Origin: G965218495 sp965218495
Lineage (GTDB): Bacteria > Bacteroidota > Rhodothermia > Rhodothermales > Bin80
Reading direction: 5' to 3'
Assembly: GCA_965218495.1 (NCBI GenBank)
Contig: OZ244626.1
Coordinates: 2,976,001-3,040,000 of the forward strand
Length of the DNA: 64,000 nucleotides
Below the pieces are notes generated by a model. The model worked only from the letters and a program-made list of their open reading frames with translations. It had not been told where the DNA came from and did not search any database. Position numbers and translations under genes: made by a program. Below are positions 45,488-54,258 of this stretch, in pieces. The stretch's first letter is position 1; each line of letters starts with the position of its first letter.

Positions 45488-46156
45488 GTGATCAAGACCA
45501 ACAATCTATCCAAGGTGTATCGAACGGACGATGTCGAAACGCAGGCTCTCAACAACGTGGACCTGATCATCCTTGACGGTGAATTCGTGTCCATTATGGG
45601 GCCGTCTGGATGCGGAAAGTCAACATTGCTCAACATTATCGGCCTTCTCGACAGGCCTACGAGCGGCACGTATCAACTGGATGGTCAGGAAATTGGTCAC
45701 TTCAATGAACGCCAGCGGGCGCGCCTCCGTAAGGGGCGGATTGGCTTTGTCTTTCAGAGCTTCAACCTCATCAATGACTTGACCGTCCACGAAAATGTCG
45801 AATTGCCTCTCCAGTATCTCGGCGTTCCGCCCGACAGCAGGAAAACACTGACAATAGAGGCGCTAGACCGTACGCGTATTAGTCATCGTAACAACCATTT
45901 TCCTCAGCAGTTGTCCGGTGGCCAGCAACAAAGGGTAGCAGTCGCAAGAGCGATTGTGGCCAGTCCTGGCCTCATTTTGGCTGATGAGCCTACGGGTAAT
46001 CTGGATTCCAAGAATGGAGCCGAGGTAATGGGCCTGTTGGCCAATCTCAATGAATCCGGCACAACAGTCGTAATGGTGACGCATTCTAGTTCTGACGCCG
46101 AATACAGTAACCGAATCATCAATTTGTTTGACGGCCACGTAACCCAGGACGACTAA
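45488..46156 (+). CDS. ABC transporter ATP-binding protein, MacB/LolD type
   Basis: This 222-residue ATPase has Walker A MGPSGCGKSTLL, Q-loop FVFQSFNLI, signature LSGGQQQRVAVARA, Walker B LILADEPTGNLDS and switch His in VMVTHSS. GTG 45488 is chosen because the family starts at (V/M)IKTNNLSKVYRTD; upstream TTG/GTG codons at 45476-45479 are less likely. It pairs with the permease and adaptor for export of an unknown substrate, possibly a lipoprotein or peptide. It appears intact. Confidence 0.9.
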   Translation: MIKTNNLSKVYRTDDVETQALNNVDLIILDGEFVSIMGPSGCGKSTLLNIIGLLDRPTSGTYQLDGQEIGHFNERQRARLRKGRIGFVFQSFNLINDLTVHENVELPLQYLGVPPDSRKTLTIEALDRTRISHRNNHFPQQLSGGQQQRVAVARAIVASPGLILADEPTGNLDSKNGAEVMGLLANLNESGTTVVMVTHSSSDAEYSNRIINLFDGHVTQDD

Positions 46157-46575
46157 CGGTCAAGATGGTGCGCGGCTTGAAGTCAGACAGCTCACGTCGA
46201 TGGAATCTTCCATGGCCACGAAAGTGCTGGCAAAAGTACCGGGTAGAGTCATGCAAGATGTATGCGTCAGGGAATTCTGTAAGATCGTGGAATTGCAGCC
46301 GGAACAGGTTGTAGTGTGCCAACAAGGCTGAGGGAGCCGCGCACGACGGCTATAAACCAGCACTCCGTGGGGGTGGTGCAAGTTGCACACGCATTAATCA
46401 CGCACGATCGAAGTGGAAGGCACTTACCGCTAACCAGACTCTTCAGATCATCAGACCTCTGGCTTTTGTTCTCAGCTTACTGCCTGCATTTGTTCCTTGC
46501 CGTAGGCATACGAAACCGGTGTCCATTCTGGTCTGTACGACTGAGCCACCCGAGTAGTAACAAGGAGGACGGACC
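46157..46575. other. Intergenic region upstream of a propeller gene
   Basis: No gene is seen. A short palindrome, GTGCAAGTTGCAC (about 46376-46388), and a strong ribosome-binding site AAGGAGG at 46562-46568 for the next gene are the only clear signals. Confidence 0.45.
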
Positions 46576-47745
46576 ATGAATTGTGCCCGGTCATCATCCA
46601 GGGCAAGATTCTTTCTCGCGTGCCCAAGTCTTGTCCGAACATCCACCGCGCTCCTGTGCCTTTGTGCTGTATCCGTACTCACTAGTGCCCAGCCACAGAA
46701 ATTGGTTGAGGTGTACCGGATCGGTAGCGAAGCCGCTGGGGATCCGGTCTTGTTTTCAAGCATCCTTGATATTGCGGTTGACTCAGAAGGAAGGATCTTT
46801 GTGGTGGATAGGCAGCTTGAGGGGGTGCATGTTTTCGGTCCGGATGGCTGGTTCCTTCGCGTGTTAGGAAGCAAGAGAAATGGTCTTGGCGGATTTAAAC
46901 GATTGACGGGTGTGGCTGTCGGTCCGCACGATGCGTTGTACGCGTGGGACGGCTACCTCAAGCGTGTGTCGGTTTTTGCACCGGTTACCAATGACTTTAT
47001 TCATACCGTTCCCATCGAAAGCATTGAGGGCAGGCAACAGAATCCGATGCATCTACTCGGCGTGACAGAAAAGGGGATTGTGTTCAGATACGCGACGCCC
47101 TTCGGCGTCGTGCCGGGTGGAATCCACAATCTGGGAGCTAAGCAAACTCCTGAGCCTGTGGTGCTTGTATCGTTCAACGGCAAGCCCGCTGAGAAACCAT
47201 TGTTCGAGACAGTGTCGGAAAGGATGAATACGTTCGGGATGCGCACAGGGCGCAACTTCACCACATCGCAGCCCTATGTTGAGCAGTGGTTTGCTGGCGT
47301 GAGCCCTTCCGGGATGACGTATGCTGCGCTTAGCGACAAAGTGGACGTAGAATTCAAGGCGGAAGACGGACGCGTTCTACACAAGTTTTCGTGGCAGCAT
47401 ACGCCCGTACCAGTGACGCGCGCTGACAGGGAAGCACATCTAGAGCGTTATTCAACCGATGAAACACGGCAAGCGGTAAAGGCGGCTGGATGGCCAGAAG
47501 TAAGGCCCGCGTTCACCAACATGCTTGTGGACAGCGAGGAGCAGTTGTGGGTTCGGCTTTCAGCAAATCACGACGCCCCTATGGTCAAATATGTAGTACT
47601 GCGCATTGATGACGGCCAAGTTGTAAGTGAGATTGCCGTTCCTTCATCCGTGGAGATAATTGAGATCAGGGACGGAAGAGCTTACGCGAGTGCAGAGAGC
47701 AACAGCGGGGATCCCTTACTGGTGGTTTACAACGTACGTGACTGA
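46576..47745 (+). CDS. Exported six-bladed beta-propeller protein
   Basis: This 389-residue protein has an N-terminal export signal (STALLCLCAVSVLTSAQPQ) followed by propeller repeats: LDIAVDSEGRIFVVDRQLEG, VHVFGPDGWFLRVLGS and VAVGPHDALYAWDGYLKRVS. The last blade has IEIRDGRAYASAESNSGDPL. ATG 46576 is fixed by an unusually good AAGGAGG seven bases upstream. The same N- and C-terminal plan is seen in the gene at 51530 (EVFRIGEEA / EVYRIGSEA; VIRDGRAYGSGESGSGEP), so these two are paralogues. Ligand and role are unknown; envelope location is inferred. Confidence 0.82.
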   Translation: MNCARSSSRARFFLACPSLVRTSTALLCLCAVSVLTSAQPQKLVEVYRIGSEAAGDPVLFSSILDIAVDSEGRIFVVDRQLEGVHVFGPDGWFLRVLGSKRNGLGGFKRLTGVAVGPHDALYAWDGYLKRVSVFAPVTNDFIHTVPIESIEGRQQNPMHLLGVTEKGIVFRYATPFGVVPGGIHNLGAKQTPEPVVLVSFNGKPAEKPLFETVSERMNTFGMRTGRNFTTSQPYVEQWFAGVSPSGMTYAALSDKVDVEFKAEDGRVLHKFSWQHTPVPVTRADREAHLERYSTDETRQAVKAAGWPEVRPAFTNMLVDSEEQLWVRLSANHDAPMVKYVVLRIDDGQVVSEIAVPSSVEIIEIRDGRAYASAESNSGDPLLVVYNVRD

Positions 47746-48195
47746 TTGCCAGCGATGCGTGCCGGGACGTAGTTCACCATCTTGGCAAAAAGGGACCTCA
47801 TGAAGGCCAACGCACGGGCGCTGTAAATCCCGCTTGGGGTGCCCTTTCGCGATCATATTCGCTGGCTTTAAGCCAATAAACTCCGCTTTTCCATCCTTAC
47901 TCTAAATGCCAAGCACTCCGTCCGTCCCGGTGCTATCGGCTGCGGGTCCTAGAACACCCCAATTAGGAGCGGTAAAGGGGTCTGAGGATCTCTGCGTCGT
48001 CGACATCGAACAGTACCTCTACCTAGTACCGTTCGTGACCAGCACGGACGGCACGCTGCTTGAGATTCGGGAAAGAGAAGTCTTGAATCATCAGGAAAAT
48101 AACCGCATTTTGGCCTGATCACTTCAGGAGTGTCGGGCGAATGTAGACGCTCTGGCAGGACGTCGCGAGAAGTACGGGCTGAAGGAGAGTCAGCC
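47746..48195. other. Intergenic region with fragmentary coding
   Basis: A frame at 47994-48118 (DIEQYLYLVPFVTSTDGTLL) resembles the C-terminal half of a small BrnT-like toxin. A second frame ending in DALAGRREKYGLKESQP overlaps the transposase start (ATGA). Both are too short to name. The transposase ribosome-binding site AAGGAG is at 48182-48187. Confidence 0.3.
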
Positions 48196-49095
48196 ATGAA
48201 GAGCCTGAACCTCGTTTCCCTGATGGATCGGTTCCACTCCTACGAGAAGTGCATGGAATTCCTCGAGAATCGACGATGGCTCGTGGGACCCGCGTGTGTC
48301 AAGTGCGGCGACACCGAAGTCGCCCCTGTGACCTGGGGCCCCGGACTCTGGATGTGCCGCTCCTGCAAGAACCGGTTCTCTCTCACGGCTGGGACCATCA
48401 TACACCGCTCCTACCTGCCGCTCAAAAAGTGGTTCGTCGCAATCTACCTGCTCTGCCAGTCGAAGAAGGGCATGAGCACCCACCAACTCCACCGGATGCT
48501 GGGCGTCACCTACAAGACCGCCTGGTATCTCTGCCACCGGATCCGCGAGGCCATGGACAACGATCCATTCACCGGCCCCACCCTGTTCGGAATCGTCGAG
48601 GTGGACGAAGCGCTGGTCGGCGGCCGCACGAAGGGACGGAGGAACCGGGTGACGACCGAGACGTGGGTCGCGAGCGCCATCGAGCGTGGCGGCCGTGTCC
48701 ACGTCGAGCGGATCCGGGACATCAAGACGCACACGGTCCAGGACGTCATCGACCGCACCGTGAGCCCCGAGGCCGAAGCTATCTACAGCGACGAGCTGCG
48801 GTCCTACATGGACCTCGAGACGGAGACGCGCCGGCACGAAACGGTCCAACACAACGCCGACGAGTGGGTGGTCGGCGATGTCCACACGAACTCCGTCGAG
48901 CGCGTCTGGAGCGTTTTCAAGCGGTTGATCGTCGGATCCTTCCACAAGATGAGCGTGAAGCACATGGACCACTACCTCGAGGAGCTCGAGTGGCGGTTCA
49001 ACAACCGCGATAACCCCCACATCTTCCGCGACACGCTGGCCCGAATCGTGAAGTCCGAACCGCTTCACTACCGGGATCTGGTGAGAGGAGCCTAG
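48196..49095 (+). CDS. IS1595-family transposase
   Basis: This 299-residue transposase has an N-terminal zinc ribbon (PACVKCGDTEVAPVTW and MCRSCKNRFS), then a short HTH (STHQLHRMLGVTYKTAWYLC). The catalytic region has GIVEVDEALVGGRTKGRRN, IYSDELRSYMDLE and VVGDVHTNSVERVWSVFKR. ATG 48196 is supported by AAGGAG nine bases upstream; the frame is open to 48130. Codon use is strongly GC-rich compared with neighbours, suggesting recent arrival. Terminal repeats were not identified, so the element borders are undefined. Confidence 0.88.
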   Translation: MKSLNLVSLMDRFHSYEKCMEFLENRRWLVGPACVKCGDTEVAPVTWGPGLWMCRSCKNRFSLTAGTIIHRSYLPLKKWFVAIYLLCQSKKGMSTHQLHRMLGVTYKTAWYLCHRIREAMDNDPFTGPTLFGIVEVDEALVGGRTKGRRNRVTTETWVASAIERGGRVHVERIRDIKTHTVQDVIDRTVSPEAEAIYSDELRSYMDLETETRRHETVQHNADEWVVGDVHTNSVERVWSVFKRLIVGSFHKMSVKHMDHYLEELEWRFNNRDNPHIFRDTLARIVKSEPLHYRDLVRGA

Positions 49096-49202
49096 CCGTA
49101 CTTGGCGATCTCGGGAACAGGCTTGAATCTCCGTGAACCGAGTGGTACATTTCGGGCTCCGCGAGATCTCGTGATCTCTGACCGGGAGGAATTTCCTCCC
49201 CG

Positions 49203-50441
49203 GTGCGGAACTCACAGCAACACGAGGTAACCCATGTTGGAAGTCGTATCGTCGTTGCGCACTCGCTCTCCTGCTGGAGATTCTGGCGGCATCCGGAGAC
49301 ATTCGCTTCGCGCAGGAGGCGTACGACAGGTGCGTTGCCAAGCAGTGCGGGGAGAAACCGAATAGGGAAGCTGCTGTCGGCAGTGGTCGCCAGTTTCGCG
49401 CTGACGGCCACTACCGTATGCGCACAGGACGGGGCCAACGTGCCTGAGGCCATTGCGCTTCTACCCTTCGATTCGAGTGGTGCTCCGTTCAGCACTTCCG
49501 ACGACATCGCGATCATGACCGAAGAGATCGCGTGCGTCATCAACTCCTTCGAGTCTCGCATTTACTGCGTGGATAGACGCGATGGCGGCATCAATGTATT
49601 CGGGGGTGAAGGCGAGGGGCCGGGGGAGTTCGTGGGGCTCACCGCCATTGAGCGTGGCCGCGATGGCCAAGTTGTGGCCGTGGACATCGGCAGGGAACGG
49701 TTGACTTTCTTCAAGCCGGGCGGCACCCTAGTGTCGGAGACGCGCTTGCCGTCCCGTTTCCAGCCACGGCTGCTTCGTGGTGATCGCTTGTTCGGATTCA
49801 AGTTTGAGATGCTGAACCTCGGCGGCGAAATCCTGCCCGGCATTGTTCCCATGGCAGCCGACGCCTACTCCGGGGAGATTCTGTGGGAGCGCTCGGACCT
49901 AGCCGACGCCGTGGGGCGCGAGTGTTTCAACGGGGCGGTGGGTGCCTCGACGCCAAGCGGGGGCCTTGTGTTCCAGGTCTGCGGACATGAGCTGGCGTTC
50001 TTTGCTCACAGGGATGCCCCGACCGCCACCGTGGTCGCTTCGCCCAACTACATCGAAGCTCTGCCCAATGAACGTGACGTGAGCGAACATGTGGAACTCG
50101 TCAGTGGTATCGGCCTTCGCAGGGGGTCGATGATGTCCGCATCGGAGATAGAGGCCATCGCAGCAGAGTTTCGCGAAAAGCCCAAGGAATGGATCCTCAA
50201 GCCGATCACATTCGACTTCGATGACCAGAACCGCCTTTGGGCGGCCACCACCCGCGACCGCGACGTCTTCTCCTACTTCGACATCTGGACCGGTACCGCG
50301 TACGCCGGCGCCGTGCGCGTCCGGGACCGGCTCATGGGCTTCGACATCTTCGGTTCGACCCTCGTGACCCTCGTGGAGCGAACACCCGGTGAGAGGGCGA
50401 TCGACTGGTACGACCTCAGCAAGGTCGAGTGGAGCCACTAA
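49203..50441 (+). CDS. Six-bladed beta-propeller exported protein (start uncertain)
   Basis: The native product probably begins at about residue 54 of this frame, where KLLSAVVASFALTATTVCAQ reads as a signal peptide; no start codon lies just before it. The preceding 50 residues look foreign, so the IS1595 element upstream may have removed the start. Propeller signatures follow: SFESRIYCVDRRDGGINVFG, GEGEGPGEFVGL and FDFDDQNRLWAATTRDRDVF. High GC and the GEGPGEF style resemble Gemmatimonadota homologues. It could be a pseudogene for lack of a start. Confidence 0.65.
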   Translation: MRNSQQHEVTHVGSRIVVAHSLSCWRFWRHPETFASRRRRTTGALPSSAGRNRIGKLLSAVVASFALTATTVCAQDGANVPEAIALLPFDSSGAPFSTSDDIAIMTEEIACVINSFESRIYCVDRRDGGINVFGGEGEGPGEFVGLTAIERGRDGQVVAVDIGRERLTFFKPGGTLVSETRLPSRFQPRLLRGDRLFGFKFEMLNLGGEILPGIVPMAADAYSGEILWERSDLADAVGRECFNGAVGASTPSGGLVFQVCGHELAFFAHRDAPTATVVASPNYIEALPNERDVSEHVELVSGIGLRRGSMMSASEIEAIAAEFREKPKEWILKPITFDFDDQNRLWAATTRDRDVFSYFDIWTGTAYAGAVRVRDRLMGFDIFGSTLVTLVERTPGERAIDWYDLSKVEWSH

Positions 50442-50958
50442 CTCACCGACCCACTCGAGTACCAGACGCTGGTGGGGTGGTAGAGTCCTCTTCGGGATCA
50501 AGGTCTATTTGCGTGACGACCATGGCCAGCTCGTTGCGGACGCGGACCTCTGCGACGAAGCAGACTCCCTAAAACCCATCGGGAACCTCGACGGAGGAGT
50601 CGTCGAGGGGGCCCTGCGCGGATGGTGTGACTGGGGTCAGCGCAGCAGACTACTTGGCTCACCTGCACTTTTTTGGGCTGAAGGGCCTGCTGCTCGCCCT
50701 AAAGCCCATGTTGCCTACCATCCCACCGGCCTGGTAAACAACTTGGGGTACCTCTTTGATGGTGAACGAGAGGGCCGAACCATCGCGTTTCAAAGAAACT
50801 TCAGCAGCATATCGACCAAACAGCAAGCACTCGACCAATAAAGGCCAGTTGTTCCGCCAAGAACTAGGAGAATTGGCCGGCTTCCGTCGGATTGGTTGGT
50901 CGATTTCCTTCGGAAAACGCAGTGCTCACAATTAATGCTAGAAAATCAGTACTTGGTC
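50442..50958. other. Intergenic region before the BlaI-type promoter
   Basis: Short frames only, with no recognisable domain or RNA. The region ends at a well-formed promoter. Confidence 0.4.
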
Positions 50959-51013
50959 TTGACGACGGCGAAACCTCGCCATATACTAGCCGTAAGTGCT
51001 AGTATGCTAGCAT
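50959..51013 (+). promoter_or_regulatory. Sigma-70 promoter overlapping a BlaI/MecI-type operator
   Basis: TTGACG at 50959-50964 and TATACT at 50982-50987 are spaced 17 bases apart. The -10 box lies in an inverted repeat ATACTAG (50983-50989) / CTAGTAT (50999-51005), and a second palindrome ATGCTAGCAT follows at 51004-51013. Such TACTAG-type dyads are typical of BlaI-family repressors, and a BlaI fragment follows. Confidence 0.65.
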
Positions 51014-51231
51014 ACCTACAATTCATTGTTGTGCTTATCCCTAGCAAGGGTGGACGCAATGAAGAAGAAGCAGGACGTTTGGCCATCAACTACCTGGTGC
51101 AGATGTTCTTCAACGGCTCGGCCGAGCAAGCTGTGGCGGCGCTGCCCGACCTGAAGAGAACAAATCTCACCGAAAGCGACTTCGATCACCTCTCCGGCTT
51201 GATTGAGCGAACTAGACAAGAAGGGCGATAG
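51004..51231 (+). pseudogene. BlaI/MecI-family repressor, N-terminal domain deleted
   Basis: Only the dimerisation part is left: EEEAGRLAINYLVQMFFNGS then AEQAVAALPDLKRTNLTESD, ending SGLIERTRQEGR. The winged helix is missing; the frame is open back through the operator, where an ATG at 51004 could start a 75-residue product. It is immediately followed by a BlaR1-like start (TAG-ACATGG), so this is the remnant of a blaI-blaR1 sensor pair. A deletion between operator and codon about 70 is inferred. Confidence 0.65.
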
Positions 51232-51233
51232 AC

Positions 51234-51554
51234 ATGGATACGTTGTTTGAGCTCTCTCACTTCCCCGCCAACATGAGTTCCTGGTTGGTGCTGATGTTGA
51301 CGCTGTTTGTCAAAGGCTCCCTCGTGCTGACTGCAGCCGGGCTCATGGCCTTCGCCCTGCGGCGCAATTCGGCGGCAGCCCGCTATCTGGTGTGGTGCGC
51401 TGGGTTGTTGAGCCTGCTCGTGCTGCCAGTGCTCTCGGCGCTGTTGCCGCAGTGGCAGACTGGCATTCTTCCGCAAACCGCTGTTGACACAGCCTATCCA
51501 GAATCTCAACGACGATTAACCAGAACGCTATGTCAAGACGTATCGCTGCTCTAG
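51234..51554 (+). pseudogene. BlaR1/MecR1-like M56 peptidase, N-terminal fragment
   Basis: This is 106 codons with the first two membrane helices (WLVLMLTLFVKGSLVLTAAG and YLVWCAGLLSLLVLPVLSAL) separated by LRRNSAAAR, as in M56 antirepressor peptidases. Similarity ends near LLPQWQTGILPQ; the HExxH domain and sensor are absent. The last codons overlap the start of the propeller gene at 51530, so the propeller sequence replaced the rest of blaR1. Confidence 0.7.
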
Positions 51555-52675
51555 TTATTTGTTGCATTCCGCTTGCGGCTGCGGTGATATTCGACTCCGG
51601 CAGTACAGTCAATGCCCAGCCTGCGGATATGCCTGAGCGATTGGCATTGACAGAGGTGTTTCGTATTGGCGAGGAGGCTGAGCAAGACACCATACTGTTT
51701 GGCGACATCTTGGACATGGCTGTCAATTCCGACGGTCAGCTTTTCCTTGTAGATTGGGATGCGGAATCCGTATACGTTTTCTCCGCTACTGGCGACCTTG
51801 AGGATCGCATCGGAAGCCGAGGAAAAGGACCGGGAGAATTCGAGCAGGCATATGGAGTAGCAATTGGCCCTGGTGAGTCGATTGTCGTTTTTGATGGTCA
51901 GGGTGACCGACTTTCTCTATTTGAGCCGAAGAGTCACAGGTTTGTCTATAGCACGCGCGTTAACGGAGATGATTTCAGTAGCCCATCCAAACTGATTGGC
52001 GCCATTGACGACGGATTTCTAGTCAAATTCGTGCCCCCATACTGGGCTCCCGGCTCTGGAACAGGACTCGCGCTTGATACCGAACGATTTGCAGTGGTAA
52101 ATCGTGTCAACCGTAGAGGCGAGGTGATTGGAGAGCCCATTTTGAGCCTGCCGAAACGGGAAGGCATCGTGTGGACCTCAGGTGGCCTATTGAAGGTTAT
52201 GCGGATGCCATTCGGACGGGAAAATCACTTTCGATTGAGTGCCAGTGGACTACTATATTCAGGATGGAACGAGAGTATTGACTTGACGATAAGCACGACA
52301 GACGGCGACGTGGTGAACACTGTTCAACACCAACACGAGAGCGTGCCTGTAAAGAACAAGGACATTGACGCCTATGTGGCAACCAGATCGGAATCAAACA
52401 GGAAAATCATTCTTGACTCCGACTTACACGAGACTATGCCTGCCTACGAGACTTTTGCCGTCGACGATCAAGATCGGATCTGGGTCAAAATCATCAAGGA
52501 CTTGGACAATTCCTCCGCAATGTGGCACATCCTAAATGCAGAGGGCGCCGTTGTCGCTGAAGCCGTGTTGCCTAAAAGCGTTGACCTTGTGGTCATCAGG
52601 GACGGTCGGGCCTACGGTAGCGGTGAATCAGGATCTGGCGAACCGTACGTCGTTGCATACAGCATTGGCCAGTAA
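51530..52675 (+). CDS. Exported six-bladed beta-propeller protein
   Basis: This 381-residue protein has a signal peptide (IAALVICCIPLAAAVIFDSG, cleaved near VNAQP) and propeller repeats: ILDMAVNSDGQLFLVDWDAE with SVYVFSATG, GSRGKGPGEFEQAYGVAIGP and FAVDDQDRIWVKIIKDL. It is a close paralogue of the gene at 46576. ATG 51530 lies inside the truncated blaR1 frame, so the gene may now be read from the BlaI-type promoter 550 bp upstream. No function is recognised beyond the fold. Confidence 0.82.
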   Translation: MSRRIAALVICCIPLAAAVIFDSGSTVNAQPADMPERLALTEVFRIGEEAEQDTILFGDILDMAVNSDGQLFLVDWDAESVYVFSATGDLEDRIGSRGKGPGEFEQAYGVAIGPGESIVVFDGQGDRLSLFEPKSHRFVYSTRVNGDDFSSPSKLIGAIDDGFLVKFVPPYWAPGSGTGLALDTERFAVVNRVNRRGEVIGEPILSLPKREGIVWTSGGLLKVMRMPFGRENHFRLSASGLLYSGWNESIDLTISTTDGDVVNTVQHQHESVPVKNKDIDAYVATRSESNRKIILDSDLHETMPAYETFAVDDQDRIWVKIIKDLDNSSAMWHILNAEGAVVAEAVLPKSVDLVVIRDGRAYGSGESGSGEPYVVAYSIGQ

Positions 52676-52735
52676 AGGTCACGAGGACACATCTCGGAAG
52701 ACTGGCGGGTGATGAATGTCAATTGTTTTTACCGG
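52674..52735 (+). repeat. 62-bp direct repeat, copy 1
   Basis: This segment, starting AAAGGTCACGAGGACACATC and ending TTGTTTTTACCGG, recurs identically at 56439-56500. It begins at the end of the propeller gene and continues into unique DNA. Confidence 0.75.
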
Positions 52736-52831
52736 TCAGCGACAGAGTTTTTCCCGGTTGAACGGTGTTTGTGAAGGTCGTTCATCAGATTGAAGCCAGC
52801 CGCTCCAACTGCGGGCCCAATAACTTTCTTC

Positions 52832-54237
52832 GGCTCTTCCCCTAATTAGATGGGTGCAGTGTTGTATTCAACGGGAAACGAAATGAGATGATGCGGATTC
52901 ATACCCGCTTCTTGTCTGTTTCGAGGCCATCATCATGATGGTACACACGTTCACCAACCCCATCAACGATATGTCGCAACTAAAGAACGATATGGGTTGC
53001 CTCTTGGGCATCCAGACTCCCTGGAAGATTTCCGAGGTGACGTTTGCGCATGAGGCGCAAGAAGTCCGGATTCATGTGGCTTGCGAGGACGGCCATCAGC
53101 TGCCTTGTCCGGAGTGCGGCTCGGCGTCTCCGGGCTACGATCACCGTCGCCGGCAATGGCGACACCTGGACCTGTGCGGGTATCGCACCATGGTGGTTGC
53201 GGAGCTTCCCCGCGTGGAATGTCCGGAGCATGGAGTGCGCACCGTGTCGGTTCCGTGGGCGGAACCTATGTCACGGTTCACTGCAGGGTTTGAGACGCTG
53301 GTGATTGATTGGCTGCAGGAGGCGAGTGTATCGGCGGTGTCCCGTCTGATGGGGGTGAGCTGGAATGCGATAGACGGGATCATGCAGCGCGCGGTGCAAC
53401 GCGGCCTTGCGCGGAGGAAGGAACGGGATGTTGCCCATATTGGCGTGGATGAGACCTCTTTTCGCAAGCGCCACGCGTATGTCACCATTGTTTCGGATGC
53501 GAAGGCGGGTACGGTGCTGCATGTGGGCGAAGACCGTAAGAAAGAAACACTTACGCGTTGGTATGCTGGGCTCACTTTGGAGCAGCTGGAGGGCATCGAG
53601 AGTGTCAGCATGGACATGTGGCCGGCCTACATCAACGCCACGCTGGAGCATGTGCCACAGGCGCAACGGAAGGTGGCCTTTGACAAATTCCACGTAGTGA
53701 AATGTCTGGGAGTTGCCGTGGACAAGGTTCGGCGCCAGGAGCACCGGGCGTTGATGAAGGAAGGCTTGGAAGACCTCAAGGGAACCAAGTATGATTGGTT
53801 GACTCACCCGGCCAACATGTCTGCTAAGCAGAAGGCGCGCTTCCAGCAGTTGCGTACCAGCACGTTGAAGACGGCCCGCGCGTGGGCTATCAAGGAAATG
53901 GCCCTGCAGTTGTGGCACTATGTCCACCGCACATGGGCGCGCAAGGGTTGGGAGCGATGGTTGTCGTGGGCCATGCGGTGCCGGCTGGAACCGGTCAAGG
54001 CAGCCGCCAGAACCATCAAGACACACCTGTGGGGTATCCTCAATGCGATCATCCTGAAGGTGAGCAATGGCCCTGCGGAAGGCATCAACAGCCGGATCAA
54101 AACAATCAAAGTGCGCAGTAGGGGCTTCCGCAACAAACGGCGGTTTGCTAACGCCATTTACTTTCACCTCGGAGGCCTAGATCTATACCCCGAAAGCGTC
54201 CGCAGGTGAGAGTACCCACTAAAACAGGGGTAGAGCC
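52832..54237 (+). mobile_element. ISL3-family insertion sequence, copy B
   Basis: This element is the same 1,406-bp length and has the same ends as copy A. Flanks CTTTCTTC (52824-52831) and CTTTCTTT (54238-54245) agree in seven of eight bases, an almost perfect target duplication. An IS1634-like element begins only about 20 bp further right. Confidence 0.9.
52935..54209 (+). CDS. ISL3-family transposase, copy B
   Basis: This 424-residue transposase is nearly identical to copy A, with only a few substitutions mostly in the first 50 residues (KNDMGCLLGIQTPWKI). Zinc ribbon and DDE residues are conserved. Two consecutive ATG codons (52935, 52938) are possible starts. The frame is intact. Confidence 0.92.
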   Translation: MMVHTFTNPINDMSQLKNDMGCLLGIQTPWKISEVTFAHEAQEVRIHVACEDGHQLPCPECGSASPGYDHRRRQWRHLDLCGYRTMVVAELPRVECPEHGVRTVSVPWAEPMSRFTAGFETLVIDWLQEASVSAVSRLMGVSWNAIDGIMQRAVQRGLARRKERDVAHIGVDETSFRKRHAYVTIVSDAKAGTVLHVGEDRKKETLTRWYAGLTLEQLEGIESVSMDMWPAYINATLEHVPQAQRKVAFDKFHVVKCLGVAVDKVRRQEHRALMKEGLEDLKGTKYDWLTHPANMSAKQKARFQQLRTSTLKTARAWAIKEMALQLWHYVHRTWARKGWERWLSWAMRCRLEPVKAAARTIKTHLWGILNAIILKVSNGPAEGINSRIKTIKVRSRGFRNKRRFANAIYFHLGGLDLYPESVRR

Positions 54238-54258
54238 CTTTCTTTCATACATCCGTCC

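Noticed and set aside
48190..49341. 383-residue minus-strand open frame over the IS1595 transposase
   Set aside because: The GC-rich codons of the transposase keep the antisense frame open; the plus strand has clear catalytic motifs and a ribosome-binding site.
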